Below the pieces are notes generated by a model. That model was not told the DNA's origin. It searched no databases and saw only the letters and a program-made list of their open reading frames with translations. From contig OU342819.1 in the NCBI GenBank assembly GCA_910591455.2, positions 17,214,262 to 17,278,261 on the forward strand: a stretch of 64,000 bases of DNA, in the 5' to 3' direction. Position numbers and translations under genes: made by a program. Source of the stretch: Pholis gunnellus (lineage: Eukaryota > Chordata > Actinopteri > Perciformes > Pholidae). Shown piece after piece: positions 23,214-64,000 of the stretch (its first letter is position 1; every line of letters starts with the position of its first letter).

Positions 23214-23335
23214 ACACAAAGCCTGAGTGCAAAGGTGCACAGATGTTGATAAAAACTGCCGCAGTAGTTCAAGAGGTTCCCAACAACAATGACGTATGAG
23301 GACAGAAGGGATATGTGGACAAAGAGAGAGAGAGC

Positions 23336-23361
<26 letters not shown>
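23132..23361 (+). repeat. Compound (CA)n(GA)n microsatellite pair
   Basis: (CA)16 at 23132-23163 runs into (GA)20 at 23170-23210. A second, interrupted GA tract lies at 23321-23361. Long C/V/S/L-only ORFs here on the minus strand are artefacts of the repeat. Confidence 0.95.
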
Positions 23362-23369
<8 letters not shown>

Positions 23370-23410
23370 GTGAGGGAGATGTGGCATGATCCCCGCCTGC
23401 TTTCATTCAT

Positions 23411-26030
23411 TTTAGAGGTCGTCTCAGAGCACAGGAGTAATTACTGCTGACATTTCAGTGGGCTATATTGCTATTTGGCAGGAATCACTGTGGTAATGAA
23501 ACCACCTGAAGGCGGGGTTCAGTCATTCAGTGGTCCGGAGTTATTAAAGGGAAGGTACCAGTGTTACTGAGCCTTGTTCATATCTGTATATGTTTTTTTT
23601 CCACTGCCTCAGGCGATGTTTTATTGATCTGGAATTAGATGTCTTCTTTGTGTCATTCAAAACAGCGCCGAATATTTTACGAGCAAGAAGTTCTCATCAG
23701 TATGAAGCAGCTTCAGCTACTTGTTTACCCGAAAGGGACAGAGCACGTTTATGAACATCGGTACAAAAGCACACAATGTAAACATGCCGTAGATAGCAAG
23801 AATGCTAATTTACATCCATATTCCCTGTAGGCTGGTCACAAAAACAGAAACATAACAAGGGGCAGTATGAGACAAATACACAAATATCCCGGACAACACA
23901 TGACCTTTCAGAAGGTGTCCGTGTCCCTGGAGAAAAGAAAAGAAACGCAATATTAAAGAGAACAATATTATTGAGAAAAGCAACACATTTTGAACTTCAT
24001 CAAAGTCATGAAAGGCCCCAAAAATATCCATTTTGTCAATCAGCTTCTTACAGCTTTCTTGTTGTTTTCTTGTTCGAAAACAGTGTTGTTGTACAAGAAT
24101 TTTGTTCAAAACTTATACATAATAATAATAATAACAATATATTGAGAGGAGAGGAGAACCCTGAAGGCAAACTTCTCCCATGAGAGATTCAGCTCATTCT
24201 TTCACGACCAAACACTGTAATATCCCTCTGAGGAGGAAAGCCAGTCCTTCACTGGTATCAGTCTCCCCCTGCTGGACATGACAAGTAACCACACAAGAAA
24301 CTAAACACCACAAACTGTCGAAGCAATAAAACTAATTATACTATATGTCAATATACAAAAGACTTTAATTTTCTGAGCAGCTTTTGGTCGGTAAATCTAA
24401 GAAGTCTTGATAAGCAATGATGCCAATTAAAGCTCAGCAAAATAAAAATTCCACAGCTTATAGCTGTGTTTTCCTGTTAAATCAGCACCACTCTAAACTT
24501 TATCAATATGTATTCTTACTATATTTTAACACCTTTTATGATTTATTGCGATATTGTCTTCTTCATCTGATGTTTCTGAAATATGTTATCTGTTAAGTAA
24601 GTGAGCTTCAGCTATAAATGTTAATAATTGTGAGCATCAGTGTCATTGTGGTTGAATAAATAGAATAATATCTCTGTAAAAATAAATCATTGTAGGTATA
24701 TTAACTTGCATTGAAATATCACCAATGGGCCTCACAAGGCTGATCTGCAGTCCTCCACTGACTGTATTGAATACAGATAAAGGTCATTTTCCATGTTGAG
24801 TCACAGTTATAAAAACAAAATATGTCTGCTGCGACATCTTCGCAAAACACTTACGTCAATATCAACATTTCTACTCACTGGAAATCATTTGCAGTGTTTT
24901 GTGCAGTGTGGGTTACTTGTTAAAGCACTTAGAGCACGCAGCCATGCTGTGATGCTTTCACAGGAGGACCTCCGGGTCCGTCCCTGGAAAGCATTTACTT
25001 GACATTACATTAAGGAGGCCCCGAATGTTACTTAGTACCAAACAACTCACAAGTTGTGGGTGATCAGCGTTAATGCTGTTCGCAGCAAGACAGAAGGCAA
25101 CATAAATCCTGCTCTGACTTTGACTCACACTACGAACTAGAGTTGTTAAAGCCTACTATTCACCCTATCGACGCCCCCCGAAACCTCTGCAGCCAGAGTC
25201 ACACACGCTGTTGGTGTTTGTTCTTTCGCTGATAGGAATTTATGGAGATCCAAAGTGTATACAATAAAAGAAGACTTAGATAGTTGTACAGTTTATACTG
25301 ATGCAGTCTCAAACAACTGCCCTGCAAATGTTATGGAAGTTATTTTGAAGTTATTTTAGAGACGTGTTAATCCAACTTCATTCCTATTTTTGTTGGATTA
25401 TTTTGTGTTATACTGAGAATTGTATCTAATATTTAGTCAACCCTCATTAAAATGCATGGTGTAATGCGATGTAGCATCAAATAGCTCATCAATAAGATGA
25501 CATCGTGTCCTTTAATAACTTATTTTGAAAAGAAGCAGAATTAAATAACATTTTATCTGACTTTTTACAGTTATTGAATTATCTCACAATTGTTTTTGTT
25601 ATATTACGTCACACAGTTTGTATTTATCATTTGATTGTATTAATGACCGCTTTGTGTCACTGATTGTGTCTTGCTTGTGTATGGACTTCAGAAGGCTGGA
25701 TTGTAGCACCGTAAACTTAAGTTTCTTGTTTTTATATTGTCACTGGAAAGAGATTTTGAGCAGATACATGAGTTCCAGCAGGAACCAGCAGAGGGCATCA
25801 GTAAAACAGCTCAGATGAGAAAGGAGAGAGAAACGAGTGCCATCACAGAAACAGCTGACCTATTCTGTTTGGATTGTGTCAGGGAGGCTTTACCAGTCAC
25901 TGTACTCCTCCCTTTAAGTATGAGTAACAACATTCGCACACTTTTTTTTTATGGAGAGTTCACATAAACAATCAACAGTAGGCTACATGAATCATGCACT
26001 TTTTTAAAAACGTATTTAATATTCTTTACT
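23411..26030. other. Intergenic region upstream of trio promoter
   Basis: AT-rich, with no gene recognised. It includes an AATAATAATAATAAC run at about 24118-24134. Confidence 0.45.
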
Positions 26031-26034
26031 GTTA

Positions 26035-26160
26035 TAATACTTGTTTTGATCTTGTTTTTTTCACTATGTCTCTTGTTTGCACTATCCACTATGGTGCTGT
26101 AATCCTGTAAATGTCCCCACTGCGGGACAATAAAGGATCATCTTATTTTGTCTTATGTGT
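26035..26160 (+). repeat. LINE/SINE-type tail upstream of trio
   Basis: TCCCCACTGCGGGACAATAA followed by AGGATCATCTTATTTTGTCTTATG, the characteristic 3' end of a common fish retroposon ('ccccactgcgggacaataaagga..tctta'). It ends about 360 bp before the CpG-rich promoter. Confidence 0.6.
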
Positions 26161-26752
26161 TGTCTTATGTGTTTTCATAACTCGCTGTTAACATCCTGTA
26201 TGTACCTTCTTCTTCTTCTTTTTTTCTTTCCGTTTTGAGGTTTATTGGCGGTTGGCAAACAATGAATTGGTGCATTGCCGCCACCAACTGGTATGGAGTG
26301 TGGATCAGGATGTCTAGTACTTATAGTTTAGTATGAAAAAATATAATTAAAAAAGAAAAGAAAAGGGGAAAAAAAAAAGAAATAAAAGAAACAAGAGGAC
26401 GAAACAAAAAACAACTGGCTCATATTTTGTTAATAACGTTAGTTAGTCGAAGATATTATTTGCCTTCTTCTTGTCCATGTGTAGTTTTCATAACTGTTTT
26501 TTTGGTGTGTTTTTTTTCATGACCGACGTTTAGACGCACGCGTGCGCGCACACGGTGACCGCCGTCGTTCCTTGATGACCCATCGTCGGCTCATTTCCGA
26601 ATGCTTACGGAGATTCACCCCCTCCCTTCCCCCTCACCCACCTCCCCCGTCTCCTCCCCGCTACAGCTACTCTCCCCTCGGCTCAGCTCCGAGGAGGAAC
26701 CCGGTGCCCCCTCGGCTGATCTGATCGTTTCCAATTACGTTACCCCCCAAAG

Positions 26753-26779
26753 ATGGAGGTCTGCAGATGGCACCACTAG
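26753..26779 (+). other. Upstream ORF 1 in trio leader (8 codons)
   Basis: ATG at 26753, TAG at 26777. It is in the same frame as the trio start but closed before it. It matters only if transcription starts upstream of 26753. Confidence 0.4.
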
Positions 26780-26895
26780 CGTCTACGAGTCCGTGTTGTG
26801 TCTTTAACGACGCTTTTGTCGGGACAGAAGTGATTTCGTGCCACCCTTTTTGTCGATTTTTTGTTGGTGGGGGATATCTACTTTTGGGAGTATAA
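26767..26895 (+). other. Upstream ORF 2 in trio leader (42 codons)
   Basis: ATG at 26767 (AGATGG context), TAA at 26893-26895, 31 bases before the trio ATG. It overlaps uORF 1 in another frame. It could lower trio translation if present in the mRNA. Confidence 0.4.
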
Positions 26896-26926
26896 CTCCT
26901 CCAAGGGTTCGGGTTGTGTGGCAGCC

Positions 26927-63964
<37,038 letters not shown>

Positions 63965-64000
63965 GCGAGTTGCAAACGACACTTAGAAATGACACATGTA

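Larger units (their letters stand above)
26520..26926 (+). promoter_or_regulatory. trio: trio CpG-rich promoter and 5' leader
   Basis: Sharp rise in CpG (for example GACGCACGCGTGCGCGCACA at about 26533), a C-rich Sp/KLF-like stretch (26617-26690), a CCAAT at 26730, and an AAGATGGAGG resembling a YY1 site at 26750. No TATA box is visible. This is the usual form of a housekeeping or developmental vertebrate promoter. The exact start site cannot be read from sequence. Confidence 0.6.

Overview
This is vertebrate nuclear DNA, almost certainly from a ray-finned fish and probably a percomorph. The evidence is split genes with GT/GC...AG introns, very abundant (CA/GT)n, (GA)n and (CT)n microsatellites, LINE-type tails ending in ATTATTATT, and copies of interspersed repeats I know from percomorph genomes (the GCTAGCTTAGCTTAGCA palindromic element and the 'GGTGATCCCCTGACTTT' element). 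There is no bacterial, viral or plasmid gene, no CRISPR array and no convincing tRNA or rRNA gene.

Two protein-coding genes lie head-to-tail on the + strand, and both run off the window. (1) The last 13 coding exons of an adenylate cyclase of the ADCY2 type (1680-15041) encode the end of C1b, all six helices of the second membrane cassette, and the whole C2 catalytic domain through the stop codon. All exon phases join without a frameshift (532 complete codons). (2) The first nine coding exons of trio (26927-63964) encode the N-terminus, the Sec14/CRAL-TRIO domain and the start of the spectrin-repeat array of the giant Rho-family GEF. They give 441 codons with matching phases. Trio intron 1 is about 27.6 kb.

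Layout: 1-1679 adcy2 intron and repeats; 1680-15041 adcy2 exons; 15042 to about 15850 likely adcy2 3' UTR; 15.9-26.5 kb intergenic, with repeats and a small MITE; 26.52-27.08 kb CpG-rich TATA-less trio promoter, leader and exon 1; 27.0-54.6 kb trio intron 1, with large microsatellites and a phase-compatible 51-nt candidate cassette exon; 54.6-63.96 kb trio exons 2-9.

The two products do not form one pathway by virtue of being neighbours. ADCY2 makes cAMP downstream of Gs and G-beta-gamma, while TRIO activates Rac1/RhoG and RhoA. Their adjacency most likely reflects vertebrate synteny, since both human genes are on 5p15. I saw no undescribed multi-gene system. The items most worth checking are two apparent GC-AG introns (one interrupting the ADCY2 G-beta-gamma motif), a (GT)34 tract in place of a polypyrimidine tract, the candidate trio cassette exon, two upstream ORFs in the trio leader, and a Ser/Gly expansion in trio exon 7.
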